Below, one piece after another: positions 35,204 through 43,707 of a stretch of DNA of 64,000 bases. Source of the stretch: Planktotalea arctica (GTDB lineage: Bacteria > Pseudomonadota > Alphaproteobacteria > Rhodobacterales > Rhodobacteraceae); NCBI RefSeq assembly GCF_002105285.1, contig NZ_MUHR01000001.1:372001-436000 (forward strand), read 5' to 3'. Positions within the stretch are counted from its first letter, which is position 1, and every line of letters starts with the position of its first letter. The notes under the pieces are model-generated. The model made no database searches and was not told where the DNA came from. It was given only the letters and a program-made list of their open reading frames with translations. Made by a program: the position numbers and the translations under genes.

Positions 35204-35225
35204 CAATAATCTTCGAAGAAGTTAT
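35204..35225. promoter_or_regulatory. Imperfect palindrome in the ald/Lrp divergent region
   Basis: CTTCGAAG (35211-35218) is flanked by ATAA and TTAT, giving an imperfect dyad of about 20 bp, the size of Lrp/AsnC sites. It lies between the two divergent starts and could control both. Confidence 0.35.
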
Positions 35226-35250
35226 AAATTTGAGCACGAAAAGAAGCGCA

Positions 35251-35712
35251 ATGAGCCTTGATGCAACAGATAAGCGTATTTTGACGGCCCTGCAAAAGCG
35301 TGGTCGGATGTCTAATGCGGAACTTTCGGAAAAGGCGAATCTTTCGCCCTCGGCCTGCCATCGGCGTGTGCAGCGGCTTGAGGCCGATGGCTATATTCGC
35401 GACTATGTTGCGTTGCTTGATGCACGTAAAATGGGGGTCCCAACGACTGTTTTCGTGGAAATCACTCTGCGTGCGCAGGCAGATGATGTGCTGGATGCTT
35501 TTGAAAAATCGGTCTCGCGCATACCGGATGTGCTTGAATGCCACCTGATGGCGGGTACGGCGGACTACCTGCTTAAGGTTGTGGCTGAGAACACCGAGGA
35601 CTTTGCACGTATCCATCGCCAGTATCTCGCGCGGCTTCCGGGCGTGGCGCAGATGCAAAGCTCATTTGCCCTGCGCACAGTGTTCAAGACGACGGCTCTG
35701 CCGATTTCTTGA
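35251..35712 (+). CDS. Lrp/AsnC family regulator of ald
   Basis: The 153-residue protein has an N-terminal helix-turn-helix (KRGRMSNAELSEKANLSPSACHRRVQRLEADG) and a C-terminal RAM ligand-binding domain (residues about 70-150) with the GTADYLLKV core. It is divergent from ald and by analogy with AldR/BkdR-type regulators should bind alanine and control ald. The ATG at 35251 is used; a TTG at 35230 would add 7 residues. Confidence 0.88.
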   Translation: MSLDATDKRILTALQKRGRMSNAELSEKANLSPSACHRRVQRLEADGYIRDYVALLDARKMGVPTTVFVEITLRAQADDVLDAFEKSVSRIPDVLECHLMAGTADYLLKVVAENTEDFARIHRQYLARLPGVAQMQSSFALRTVFKTTALPIS

Positions 35713-35784
35713 ACCTTCGCCAAATTCGCGTCACTTTTCCTTGCTAGCGCTCTTTCATTGATGGATCGAAAGAAGGATGACCAA

Positions 35785-36171
35785 ATGATCGTGCGCAATT
35801 TGAAAGATGTCGAGCAAACGCCGCACTTTGTAAATTACGGAAATGGCACCAGTCATAGGTTGCTGACCTCAGCGGATGGCATGGGATTTACGGTGTGCCA
35901 CACTGTTGTGAAGGCGGGAACGGAATCGCATCTTCAATATGTAAATCATTTGGAATCTTGTTATTGCATTGCTGGCGCTGGCGAGATCGAGACAGCCGCC
36001 GGGCAAATCTATCCGATTGAAGTGGGCACATTATATGCGCTCAATGAGCACGACAGACACTACATGCGGGCGAATTCGGGCGCTGATATGGTTCTGGTCA
36101 GCGTGTTTAGTCCGGCATTTTCGGGGACGGAAATTCACAACCTTAGCAGCGAATCCGCTTCTGGATATTAG
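35785..36171 (+). CDS. ectC: Solitary ectoine synthase-like protein (EctC)
   Basis: The 128-residue cupin starts at 35785 with MIVRNLKDVEQT, the EctC opening. Aligned by eye, the iron ligands are kept: Glu57 in HLESCYC, Tyr84 in GTLYALNEHD and His92 in DRHYMRA. The conserved tryptophan loop near residue 21 (NGxWxS in typical EctC) is shortened to GNGTSH and lacks Trp. EctC closes N-gamma-acetyl-diaminobutyrate into ectoine, but ectA and ectB are not in the vicinity. It may act on an imported precursor, hydrolyse or cyclise a related compound such as glutamine, or serve a partial pathway elsewhere. Confidence 0.85.
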   Translation: MIVRNLKDVEQTPHFVNYGNGTSHRLLTSADGMGFTVCHTVVKAGTESHLQYVNHLESCYCIAGAGEIETAAGQIYPIEVGTLYALNEHDRHYMRANSGADMVLVSVFSPAFSGTEIHNLSSESASGY

Positions 36172-36309
36172 GGATTTGGTGGCTTCGATCCGGGTCTGCA
36201 ACGCGGCGGAATTGACACAGGCAGCTTGCTCCGAGCTTGCACCGTCTGGCCGGGTGCCGGCAAAACGCGTTAACTAAAGATGTATTGGGCGAAAAATGGA
36301 TTACACAAA

Positions 36310-37236
36310 ATGAACCGATTTCAGAGCGCCCTCAAAGCGGCCATCCTTGGTTCAATTTTTGCGATGCCTTTGCCTTTAAGCGCGCAAGAAATCGTGCAGC
36401 TTGGCTACGGACGTTTGATAAATAACGACTTTTTGGGCGACCTAAAGGATCGCGGCCAGACTGGTTCTTATGTGTCCAGTCGAATTTTTGGTAAAGCATG
36501 GGCGGCTCGCCTTCCGGCGCACGCAGGTGAAATTCTTGAATTTCGCCTTCAGGCTGATATCAAATCTCCCGATAATCTGGTCGCGCCGGCGGTCGGTGAC
36601 CGCCCCTTTGCCGGATCGGTCAGCGCAGGACTTCATACGCACTATCAGCAGGCCGGTTATGAAATTGCCATGGGCGCAGAATTGGTCGCGACAGGACCTC
36701 AAACGCGGCTCGATCAGTTGCAGACAGCATTGCATGATGGCTTGGGAGTTTCCCCACCTTCGGGTGCGACGCGTTCGGCGCAAATCGGTGACAAGATACA
36801 TCCTGGTGTAATTGTTGAAATGGGCCGTCCCTTCAGGCTTGGCGCGCGCAGCCAGGTACGTCCGTTCTTCGAGGCACGCGCCGGTGTGGAAACACTGGTT
36901 CGGGCGGGAATGGACTTTGAGATTGGAAAATTAGGCGGCTCCGATGTGATGGTGCGCGATGGCATTACCGGACAGCGCTACCGGACAATCTTATTGGGGG
37001 AGGGCGGTGTGTCCTTCATTGTGGGAGCTGATACGGCGATCGTTTCGCAAAGCGCCTACCTGCCGCTCAATCGCGGGTTCGCATTGACGGATCGACGTGA
37101 TCGCGCGCGCGCGGGCGTGTATTGGCAAGGAAAGAACAGTCACGGATTTTTTGGCGTGACCTATCTTGGCCGCGAATACACTACGCAGGCAAGCGAGCAA
37201 GTCGTCGGTTCAATCCGCCTCGCTCTCAAATTCTGA
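36310..37236 (+). CDS. LpxR-like lipid A deacylase family outer membrane protein
   Basis: The 308-residue protein has a signal peptide of about 25 residues (cleavage at PLSA-QE) and a beta-barrel pattern ending in phenylalanine (RLALKF), as in outer membrane proteins. NNDFLGDLKDRGQTGSY near the start of the mature protein and a His in GLHTHYQQAG match the catalytic Asn/Asp and His positions of LpxR, the lipid A 3'-O-deacylase. It may trim lipid A acyl chains, which would change outer-membrane charge and immune recognition. A gap of 138 nt separates it from ectC. Confidence 0.82.
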   Translation: MNRFQSALKAAILGSIFAMPLPLSAQEIVQLGYGRLINNDFLGDLKDRGQTGSYVSSRIFGKAWAARLPAHAGEILEFRLQADIKSPDNLVAPAVGDRPFAGSVSAGLHTHYQQAGYEIAMGAELVATGPQTRLDQLQTALHDGLGVSPPSGATRSAQIGDKIHPGVIVEMGRPFRLGARSQVRPFFEARAGVETLVRAGMDFEIGKLGGSDVMVRDGITGQRYRTILLGEGGVSFIVGADTAIVSQSAYLPLNRGFALTDRRDRARAGVYWQGKNSHGFFGVTYLGREYTTQASEQVVGSIRLALKF

Positions 37237-37345
37237 GGCTTTCTAGCCACAATCCCTAGGTGCACGGTTTATAAAACTTCCCAGCCTTAACTTCGTTTGT
37301 TAACCTTTTGGTAATAATAAAAGAAGAACGAGGCAGAGCTAGAGT

Positions 37346-38410
37346 ATGAAAACGGGCTTTAAGGGCACGTTTGTCATATCTTGGTCGCAAACAAAGTTAG
37401 ATGGTATGGGGGCTGTTCCACTGCAGTCTCTGGATGTGGGTACGGCATGGGCCTGGACCGGGGACGCCATTCGCGTCGACGGGCCGGCGGAATTGTTGCG
37501 ATTGGATGAGGCAGACGGCGATGCGAGTATTCGCAAACGCGCAGCGAAAATGGTGCGCAAACTTGTTGGCGCAGCGTTGACGGACGTAAAGAACTTGGAC
37601 GACGTCGAGGTAGATCACCCGATCCGCGACAGCAGTTTCGTGGTGACGGATGGTGCGCAAAGCTACACGATCACGGTGATCGAAGTGGCGGGCAGTAAGG
37701 CACCTTTGTTGATGTTCCTTGATGAAATGCCGCCAAAAGATATTGATCTTTGGGTTGTGCATCACACGATTGATATTCGCAGTCATGATATGGTGTCGGT
37801 GTCCTCGGGCGGCGTGATTTGTTTCACGCCTGGCACGATGATTGAAACGCCTGATGGCGCATGCGCCGTCGAGGATTTGCGTGAAGGCGATCGTTTGCAA
37901 ACCCGCGATAGCGGCGCGCAGGACATCCAGTGGATAGGTGCGCGGCGCATGACGGGCGCGCGTTTGTTTGCGATGCCAGAGCTGCGGCCCATTCGTATTC
38001 GTTCGGGCGCGTTCGGGCTCGAAACGCCGGACCAGGAATTTCTGGTTTCGCCCAATCACCGGATGTTGGTGCGCGGTGCTGTGGCACGTGATTTGTTCAA
38101 TACGCCAGAGGTTTTGGTTGCTGCGAAGGATTTGGTGAACGGATCGACAGTGACGCGCGATACGCAGGTGAAGGAAGTGACTTATATTCATCTGATGTTG
38201 CCGAGTCATCAGATCGTGATCGCCAATGGTGTCGAGACGGAAAGTTTTCATCCGGCTTCAACTGCGCTCTCGACGATCCCGCAAGAGGATCGCGCGCGTT
38301 TGGCGCAGGTAAATGATCGCATCGAGGCGGACCCGAATTGTTACGGTGGCTATGCGCGGCGGATTTTGTCAAAATCCGAAGCCGCGATTTTGACACACGA
38401 AGCGGCATGA
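37346..38410 (+). CDS. Hint-domain (Hedgehog/intein-like) protein
   Basis: A 354-residue protein. Residues 1-160 form an unassigned, possibly jelly-roll-like part. The Hint domain starts at CFTPGTMIETPDGACAVEDL and carries the SPNHRMLV block with the conserved His. Such bacterial proteins, abundant in Rhodobacteraceae, usually have an autoprocessing Hint module next to a secreted or calcium-binding domain. Here the first Cys follows Ile rather than a clear cleavage site, and no C-terminal Asn for intein splicing was seen. Function unknown. Confidence 0.75.
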   Translation: MKTGFKGTFVISWSQTKLDGMGAVPLQSLDVGTAWAWTGDAIRVDGPAELLRLDEADGDASIRKRAAKMVRKLVGAALTDVKNLDDVEVDHPIRDSSFVVTDGAQSYTITVIEVAGSKAPLLMFLDEMPPKDIDLWVVHHTIDIRSHDMVSVSSGGVICFTPGTMIETPDGACAVEDLREGDRLQTRDSGAQDIQWIGARRMTGARLFAMPELRPIRIRSGAFGLETPDQEFLVSPNHRMLVRGAVARDLFNTPEVLVAAKDLVNGSTVTRDTQVKEVTYIHLMLPSHQIVIANGVETESFHPASTALSTIPQEDRARLAQVNDRIEADPNCYGGYARRILSKSEAAILTHEAA

Positions 38411-38430
38411 ATTGGCGGCATGAATTGATT

Positions 38431-38527
38431 GTGCGCCCCAAGGGGCGCGCAGTTTTTATTCACCCCATGGGGGTGAACGGATTGAGGCTCTGCCTCAAAC
38501 TCCGAAGTTTATTTTGAAAGATGAAGG
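38431..38527. repeat. Roseobacter-type intergenic repeat, copy 3 with hairpins
   Basis: Three hairpins follow the Hint gene: GCGCCCC-AA-GGGGCGC (38433-38448) followed by TTTTTATT, TTCACCCC-ATG-GGGGTGAA (38459-38477), and GAGGCtctGCCTC. The tail CTCCGAAGTTTATTTTG with AAAGATGAAGG is shared with the copies at 42288 and 51113. The first hairpin can terminate the Hint gene. Confidence 0.7.
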
Positions 38528-38528
38528 A

Positions 38529-39086
38529 TCATTTTTGGCTAATGAGAGCGCGCAGGATTTCCTTAGCGTTGTCTGAGGCCCAATCCGCATCACCGCGCAG
38601 GCGGGCGATTTCTTGACCATCGCGATCCAGGATCACGGTAATTGGCAGGCCAAGTACACCCATGTCGCGCGCGATTTTCTGTTTGGGGTCGCGGTGCAGG
38701 GGCAGGTTGTCGACGCCGATCTCTTTGAGAAACTTTTTCATGGCGGGTGGCGCATTGCGGCCTGTGGCGATGGTGACGACTTCGAAATTGTCGCCGCCGA
38801 GTTCCGTTTGCAACTCTGACAGCATCGGCATTTCCTTGCGGCACGGGGCGCACCATGTGGCCCAGAAGTTCAAAAGTATGATTTTCCCAGTGTGATCGGC
38901 AAGCGTCCCTTCGCTTCCATCGTCCTTTATGTAGGGTTGGGTAGAAGTTGCTTTCGCGTCTGAATGGAAGTTCAGCTTGCCCATATCGCCGCTGCGCATC
39001 GCAGCAATTTCGCTCAGATCGGCAGTAGCACCGTTTGCACACATCAAAAGAGCGGTATACATCAGCGCAGCAACTAGTTTTCTCAT
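38529..39086 (-). CDS. TlpA-like thioredoxin-fold protein, periplasmic
   Basis: The 185-residue protein from the ATG at 39086 opens with a signal peptide ([22 protein letters not shown]). It contains the redox motif Cys-Ala-Pro-Cys in [15 protein letters not shown]. TlpA/ResA-type proteins reduce disulfides in periplasmic proteins such as apocytochromes or copper-binding proteins. It is divergent from argH with only 21 nt between start codons, so the promoters must overlap each other's genes or the two are co-regulated. No cytochrome-maturation genes are near. Confidence 0.88.
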   Translation of the reverse strand: MRKLVAALMYTALLMCANGATADLSEIAAMRSGDMGKLNFHSDAKATSTQPYIKDDGSEGTLADHTGKIILLNFWATWCAPCRKEMPMLSELQTELGGDNFEVVTIATGRNAPPAMKKFLKEIGVDNLPLHRDPKQKIARDMGVLGLPITVILDRDGQEIARLRGDADWASDNAKEILRALISQK

Positions 39087-39107
39087 TTTCCCTCCAAGGG
39101 TAGGCAT

Positions 39108-40499
39108 ATGACCAAATCTTCTTCGAACCAGATGTGGGGCGGCCGTTTCGCTGCCGGACCCGATGCAATCATGGAGGCAATTAACGCCTCGATCGGGTTT
39201 GACAAGCGAATGGCGCGTCAGGACATCGACGGCTCTCGCGCGCACGCAAGCATGCTCGCGGCTCAAGGTATCATTACAGATACTGATGCTGGCGTCATTC
39301 GGGAAGGGCTGCTCACGGTCTTGTCAGAAATTGAAGCAGGAACCTTTGAGTATTCCGCCGCTTTGGAAGACATTCACATGAATGTGGAAGCGCGCCTTAA
39401 GGAAATTGTAGGAGAGCCTGCGGGTCGTTTGCATACGGCACGTTCGCGCAATGATCAGGTTGCGACGGATTTCAAGCTATGGGTGCGCGATCAGTTTGAT
39501 GCTGCCGAAGGTGCGATCTTGTCTTTGATTGCTGGTTTACTGGAGCAGGCAGAGGCTGGCGCGGATTGGGTGATGCCCGGATTTACCCATTTGCAGACTG
39601 CGCAGCCGGTGACTTGGGGGCATCACATGATGGCCTATGTGGAAATGCTGGGCCGCGATTTGTCGCGTGTGCGCGATGCGCGCAAGCGGATGAACGAGTG
39701 TCCGTTGGGCGCCGCTGCGCTAGCGGGCACGTCTTTTCCGATTGACCGAGATGCAACGGCGCAGGCGCTTGGGTTTGATCGCCCATCGGCCAATTCACTG
39801 GACGCGGTGAGCGATCGTGATTTTGCTTTGGAATTTTTGAGCACTGCCAGCATGTCCGCGATGCACTTGAGCCGTTTGGCAGAAGAGTTGGTAATCTGGT
39901 CCTCTGCGCAGTTTCGTTTTGTGACGCTTTCGGACCGTTTTTCCACAGGCTCGTCGATCATGCCGCAAAAGAAGAACCCCGACGCAGCGGAGTTGATCCG
40001 CGCAAAGATCGGGCGGATTTTTGGTGCGAACACCGCCTTGATGATGGTGATGAAGGGGCTGCCGCTGGCCTATTCCAAGGACATGCAGGAAGACAAAGAA
40101 CAGGTCTTCGATGCCGCTGACAACTGGATGTTGGCGCTGGCGGCGATGGACGGGATGGTGCGCGATATGACGGCGAACCGTGAGAGTTTGGCGGCGGCGG
40201 CGGGGTCCGGTTTCTCGACAGCGACGGATTTGGCGGATTGGTGTGTGCGCGCGCTCAACATGCCGTTTCGCGAGGCACATCACGTGACGGGGTCCTTGGT
40301 GGCCTTGGCGGAGAAAGAGGGCTGCGATTTGCCTGATTTGTTGCTGACACAGTTGCAATCGGTCCACGGCGGGATAACTGAAGATGTCTATTCGGTTCTG
40401 ACGGTCGAGGCGTCGGTGGCGTCGCGGACATCATACGGTGGCACTGCGCCAAGCCAAGTGCGTGCGCAAGTTGCGCGCTGGCGCGAGACCCTCGCATGA
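39108..40499 (+). CDS. argH: Argininosuccinate lyase
   Basis: The 463-residue enzyme splits argininosuccinate into arginine and fumarate, the last step of arginine synthesis. The fumarase/aspartase superfamily signature [11 protein letters not shown] and the [20 protein letters not shown] block are present. Its stop overlaps the start of a small lipoprotein gene (ATGA), and lysA follows downstream, an order conserved in alphaproteobacteria. N-acetylglutamate made by dgcN-dgcA could feed the same arginine pathway. Confidence 0.96.
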   Translation: MTKSSSNQMWGGRFAAGPDAIMEAINASIGFDKRMARQDIDGSRAHASMLAAQGIITDTDAGVIREGLLTVLSEIEAGTFEYSAALEDIHMNVEARLKEIVGEPAGRLHTARSRNDQVATDFKLWVRDQFDAAEGAILSLIAGLLEQAEAGADWVMPGFTHLQTAQPVTWGHHMMAYVEMLGRDLSRVRDARKRMNECPLGAAALAGTSFPIDRDATAQALGFDRPSANSLDAVSDRDFALEFLSTASMSAMHLSRLAEELVIWSSAQFRFVTLSDRFSTGSSIMPQKKNPDAAELIRAKIGRIFGANTALMMVMKGLPLAYSKDMQEDKEQVFDAADNWMLALAAMDGMVRDMTANRESLAAAAGSGFSTATDLADWCVRALNMPFREAHHVTGSLVALAEKEGCDLPDLLLTQLQSVHGGITEDVYSVLTVEASVASRTSYGGTAPSQVRAQVARWRETLA

Positions 40500-40612
40500 T
40501 GCGGTTTATCTGCCTGGTGAGCACGCTGGCGTTCCTGGCGTCTTGCGGCGCGGACGGGATGCCGAGCAAGCCGGAGCCCAAGGACGAAACGGCAGCGCCT
40601 GCTGCATCATAG
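40496..40612 (+). CDS. Small LptM-like lipoprotein
   Basis: A 38-residue lipoprotein too short for many gene callers. The signal peptide [17 protein letters not shown] ends in the lipobox LASC, and the mature part starts [16 protein letters not shown]. This resembles the CGxKGPLxxP pattern of LptM (YifL), a small lipoprotein that helps the LptD/LptE LPS-export complex mature. Position between argH and lysA supports this. The ATG overlaps the argH stop by 4 nt; a second ATG follows at 40499. Confidence 0.75.
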   Translation: MMRFICLVSTLAFLASCGADGMPSKPEPKDETAAPAAS

Positions 40613-40624
40613 TTAGGATACGCG

Positions 40625-40942
40625 ATGTCACCTTTGCGCATGATCTACCTCGCCCTCGCGATCTGGGGGACAATCCATCCAATGTATTATTTCATCCAGT
40701 GGTTTCAGGCCGAGGGCTGGGACATCATGAGAATGGTTGATGCGTGGCATGTGAATACGGCCAGCTCAGGTTTGGTCTGGGATTTGACCATCGCGGCGGT
40801 CACGCTGACCATTTGGATCATTGCGGAAGTGGCAACGCGGCACAACTGGGGCGCACTGGTCGCTATCCCAGCGACGTTTTGCATCGGGGTGAGTTGCGGT
40901 TTGCCTCTATATCTATTTCTGCGCTCTAAACCCGTCAGCTAG
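40625..40942 (+). CDS. DUF2834 membrane protein
   Basis: A 105-residue protein with three predicted membrane helices (RMIYLALAIWGTIHPMYYF, TIAAVTLTIWIIAEVA, WGALVAIPATFCIGVSCGL), matching the DUF2834 family. The conserved block after helix 1 (WFQAEGWDIMRM, FVxA-like region) is recognisable. Function unknown. It begins 12 nt after the LptM-like gene, so it is probably in the argH operon. Confidence 0.8.
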   Translation: MSPLRMIYLALAIWGTIHPMYYFIQWFQAEGWDIMRMVDAWHVNTASSGLVWDLTIAAVTLTIWIIAEVATRHNWGALVAIPATFCIGVSCGLPLYLFLRSKPVS

Positions 40943-41019
40943 GCCGATTGAGCGGTATTTTGGAAACAAACTCGTAAATTTGCAGGTATTTTCCCAATTT
41001 TGGCTGCTGTTTGCCCAAG

Positions 41020-41042
41020 TTTGGGCGCAATTGACGCCCAAA
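41020..41042. promoter_or_regulatory. Hairpin in the leader of the ATP-grasp gene
   Basis: TTTGGGCG pairs with CGCCCAAA around a 7-nt loop, 39-61 nt before the start of the ATP-grasp gene. The flanks also contain TTGCCCAAG, which can pair with TTTGGGC as an alternative fold. It may be an operator, a terminator of the argH operon without a U-run, or an RNA switch-like leader. Confidence 0.4.
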
Positions 41043-41080
41043 TTCCTTTGCAGCAGGCAATTAACGCAGAGGAAAACCCC

Positions 41081-42286
41081 ATGAGCAGCATCGACGCATC
41101 CCAGATTCATTCACAAAAAGCCCTTTTGGCAGCGCCTGAAAAGGCTACGATGCCTGCCTCCAAGATGATCGTCGAGGTCGCGCGCCAGTTTGGTGTCAGC
41201 CCGATCAAGCAAATGCGCGAGATGTTCAAGCTGGATCGAAAAGCCGGAATTTCTTTTGGCGAATACTACGCCGCGCAGCACTATCGCACGGATTTGACGG
41301 CTGAGGAGAAACTGCAATTCGTTGGTGAAAAGGGCAGCTATAAGTTGAACCTGCGGCTGTCCCCTGCGAAACTTGGCGATAAGCGTTCGTTTATCCGCGA
41401 CAAGGTTTTGTATACTACGATGCTGAAAGGCATGGACCTGCCGACGACACAAACGCAGGCCGTCGCGCACGGTGAACGCGGGTTTGGCGCGATCAAGACA
41501 TTGCGCACGCCTGCGGATGTGGCACGTTTCCTGACATCCGAAGCGGTTTATCCGGTTTTCGCCAAGCCATTGGAGGGTTCCAAATCAGTCGGCTCCGCGC
41601 TTTTGACGGGGTTCAACGCCGAAAAGGGCCTGATCGAAATGGGCAATGGCAAGGCCTTTGATATCGACGCATTCGCGGCGGAAGTGGTCAATGATTATCC
41701 CGAAGGCTTCACGTTCCAAAGCGCCGTGCAGCAGCATAAATCGGTGAGCGCGCTTGCGGGCCAGGCTGTCGGCACCATGCGGGTTGTGACCGTGATCGAG
41801 GATAGCGTGCCACGTGTGCTTTATGCGGTATGGAAAATCCCGTCCCCCAAGGCCATGTCGGATAATTTCTGGCAGTCCGGCTCAATGCTGGGCGCGGTCG
41901 ATGCGGAAAATGGCAAGGTGAGCCATGCAATTACCGGCGCAGGACTTGATCGTGAGATCATCGAGCAGCATCCGGTGTCCGGCAAGAGCTTTGCAGGGTT
42001 CCAGGTGCCCCATTGGGACAAAGTGAAAGAGGTTGCGCAGCAAGGTCATAGCCTTTTCCCTGAATTCGGTGTGTTCGGCTGGGATATTGCGATTGGCGAG
42101 GATGGTCCGGTGATTATCGAATGCAACGCCAACCCATTCCACACGCTTTATCAATTGCCTCATGATCGCGGCATCAATAATCCTGATTTCGCGCCTGTGT
42201 TCGACAAGGTCGAAGCGCGTACGCAAGCGATCTTGGAAACCCGCACGGAGCAGATGAAGAAAATCCGCAAAGACCAGCGGATTTGA
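41081..42286 (+). CDS. ATP-grasp protein of the sugar-transfer-associated type
   Basis: A 401-residue protein beginning at the ATG at 41081, after AGAGGAAAACCCC. Residues about 110-395 look like an ATP-grasp ligase: FAKPLEGSKSVGS (nucleotide loop), FQSAVQQHKSV, and FGWDIAIGEDGPVIIECNANP, which supplies the metal-binding Glu and Asn. The type resembles the sugar-transfer-associated ATP-grasp group usually found in polysaccharide clusters. Here there are no glycosyltransferases nearby, and it sits between DUF2834 and lysA. It probably joins an amino group to a carboxylate; the partners are unknown. Confidence 0.78.
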   Translation: MSSIDASQIHSQKALLAAPEKATMPASKMIVEVARQFGVSPIKQMREMFKLDRKAGISFGEYYAAQHYRTDLTAEEKLQFVGEKGSYKLNLRLSPAKLGDKRSFIRDKVLYTTMLKGMDLPTTQTQAVAHGERGFGAIKTLRTPADVARFLTSEAVYPVFAKPLEGSKSVGSALLTGFNAEKGLIEMGNGKAFDIDAFAAEVVNDYPEGFTFQSAVQQHKSVSALAGQAVGTMRVVTVIEDSVPRVLYAVWKIPSPKAMSDNFWQSGSMLGAVDAENGKVSHAITGAGLDREIIEQHPVSGKSFAGFQVPHWDKVKEVAQQGHSLFPEFGVFGWDIAIGEDGPVIIECNANPFHTLYQLPHDRGINNPDFAPVFDKVEARTQAILETRTEQMKKIRKDQRI

Positions 42287-42287
42287 C

Positions 42288-42352
42288 AGGGGCTCTGCCC
42301 CCGTCTCAGCAAAGCTGAGCCTCCCCCGAAGTTTATCTGGAAAGATGAAGGT
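42288..42352. repeat. Roseobacter-type palindromic intergenic repeat, copy 4
   Basis: GGGGCtctGCCCC is followed by GTCTCAGCAAAGCTGAG, CCTCCCCCGAAG and TTTATCTGGAAAGATGAAGG. The parts and order are as in copy 1 at 6457. It separates the ATP-grasp gene from lysA. Confidence 0.78.
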
Positions 42353-42407
42353 GTAGGGTTGGTTATAAAGATTGTGCGCGCGCAGGATTGCCCTTATCCA
42401 CGCGCGC

Positions 42408-43673
42408 ATGGATCATTTTCTTTATCGCGACGGCGCGCTTTACGCCGAGGATGTGCCGCTGAGCGAGATCGCCGCAAGCGTGGGTACGCCGTTCTATGTT
42501 TACTCTACAGCGACGCTTGAGCGGCATTTCAAGCTATTTGATGACGCGCTCGAGGGCATAGACCATCTTGTGTGCTACGCTATGAAAGCGGCCTCCAATC
42601 AGGCGATTCTCAAGACACTGGCAGCGCTTGGCGCGGGGATGGATGTTGTGTCCGGCGGCGAATACGCGCGTGCGAAAGCCGCGGGTTTGACTGGTGATCG
42701 CATCGTGTTTTCAGGCATCGGCAAGACCCGCGACGAGGTGCGCATGGCGCTAACCGGGGGCATTCGCCAATTCAATGTGGAGAGCGAACCGGAGATGCAG
42801 GTCATTTCCGAGATCGCCACAGAGCTTGGCGCGATTGCACCGATCACCATCCGCGTGAACCCAGATGTGGACGCGAAAACCCATGCCAAGATCGCAACGG
42901 GCAAGTCCGAGAACAAGTTCGGTATTCCGATCAGCCGCGCGCGCGAAGTCTATGCGCTGGCGGCGTCGCTGCCAGGGCTCAAGGTGATTGGCATAGACGT
43001 ACATATCGGCAGTCAATTGACTGATCTTGCACCGTTTGAAGCTGCTTACTTGAAGGTCGCGGAACTTACCGAGCAACTTCGCGCCGACGGTCATGAGATA
43101 TCGCGCCTAGACCTTGGGGGCGGCCTTGGCATTCCTTATGAGCGCTCTAACGAGGCACCGCCGCTGCCAGCCGATTACGGCGCGCTCATCAAAAAATGCG
43201 TCGGCCATCTAGGCTGCGAGATCGAGATCGAGCCAGGGCGGCTCATTTCAGGCAATGCGGGCCTGATGGTCAGCGAAGTGATCTACGTTAAATCAGGTGA
43301 GGACCGTGAATTTCTCATTATTGACGGGGCAATGAACGATTTGATCCGCCCTGCGATGTATGATGCGTATCACGATATTGTCCCTGTCATCGAACCGGCT
43401 GCGGGCACGCTGAGACAGCCCTATGATATCGTTGGTCCGGTTTGTGAAAGCGGCGATACCTTTGCCAAAGGACGTGACATGCCACCGCTGAAAGCGGGTG
43501 ATCTGGTCGCCTTCCGCTCGGCCGGGGCGTATGGCGCTGTGATGTCCTCGGAGTACAACACCCGCCCTCTCATTCCTGAAGTTTTGGTGAAAGGTGATCA
43601 ATTCGCTGTCATTCGGGCGCGTCCGACCTTTGACGAAATGATAAATCGAGATACCATCCCTGAATGGCTTTGA
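42408..43673 (+). CDS. lysA: Diaminopimelate decarboxylase
   Basis: The 421-residue PLP enzyme removes CO2 from meso-diaminopimelate to give L-lysine. The PLP lysine lies in VCYAMKAASNQAIL, the His-Gly-type DVHIGSQL and LDLGGGLGIPY blocks follow, and the C-terminal PVCESGDTFAKGR motif carries the active-site Cys from the partner subunit. The ATG at 42408 opens MDHFLYRDG, as in related enzymes; the frame before it is not family-like. The TIGR02302 gene begins 34 nt later. Confidence 0.96.
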   Translation: MDHFLYRDGALYAEDVPLSEIAASVGTPFYVYSTATLERHFKLFDDALEGIDHLVCYAMKAASNQAILKTLAALGAGMDVVSGGEYARAKAAGLTGDRIVFSGIGKTRDEVRMALTGGIRQFNVESEPEMQVISEIATELGAIAPITIRVNPDVDAKTHAKIATGKSENKFGIPISRAREVYALAASLPGLKVIGIDVHIGSQLTDLAPFEAAYLKVAELTEQLRADGHEISRLDLGGGLGIPYERSNEAPPLPADYGALIKKCVGHLGCEIEIEPGRLISGNAGLMVSEVIYVKSGEDREFLIIDGAMNDLIRPAMYDAYHDIVPVIEPAAGTLRQPYDIVGPVCESGDTFAKGRDMPPLKAGDLVAFRSAGAYGAVMSSEYNTRPLIPEVLVKGDQFAVIRARPTFDEMINRDTIPEWL

Positions 43674-43707
43674 CGCGCATCCCGTGCGTCTAGGCTCGGA
43701 GCATGTG

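Noticed and set aside
35113-35658. N-terminal extension of alanine dehydrogenase
   Set aside because: The family length is 371 residues from 35112; the extension covers the divergent Lrp gene on the other strand.
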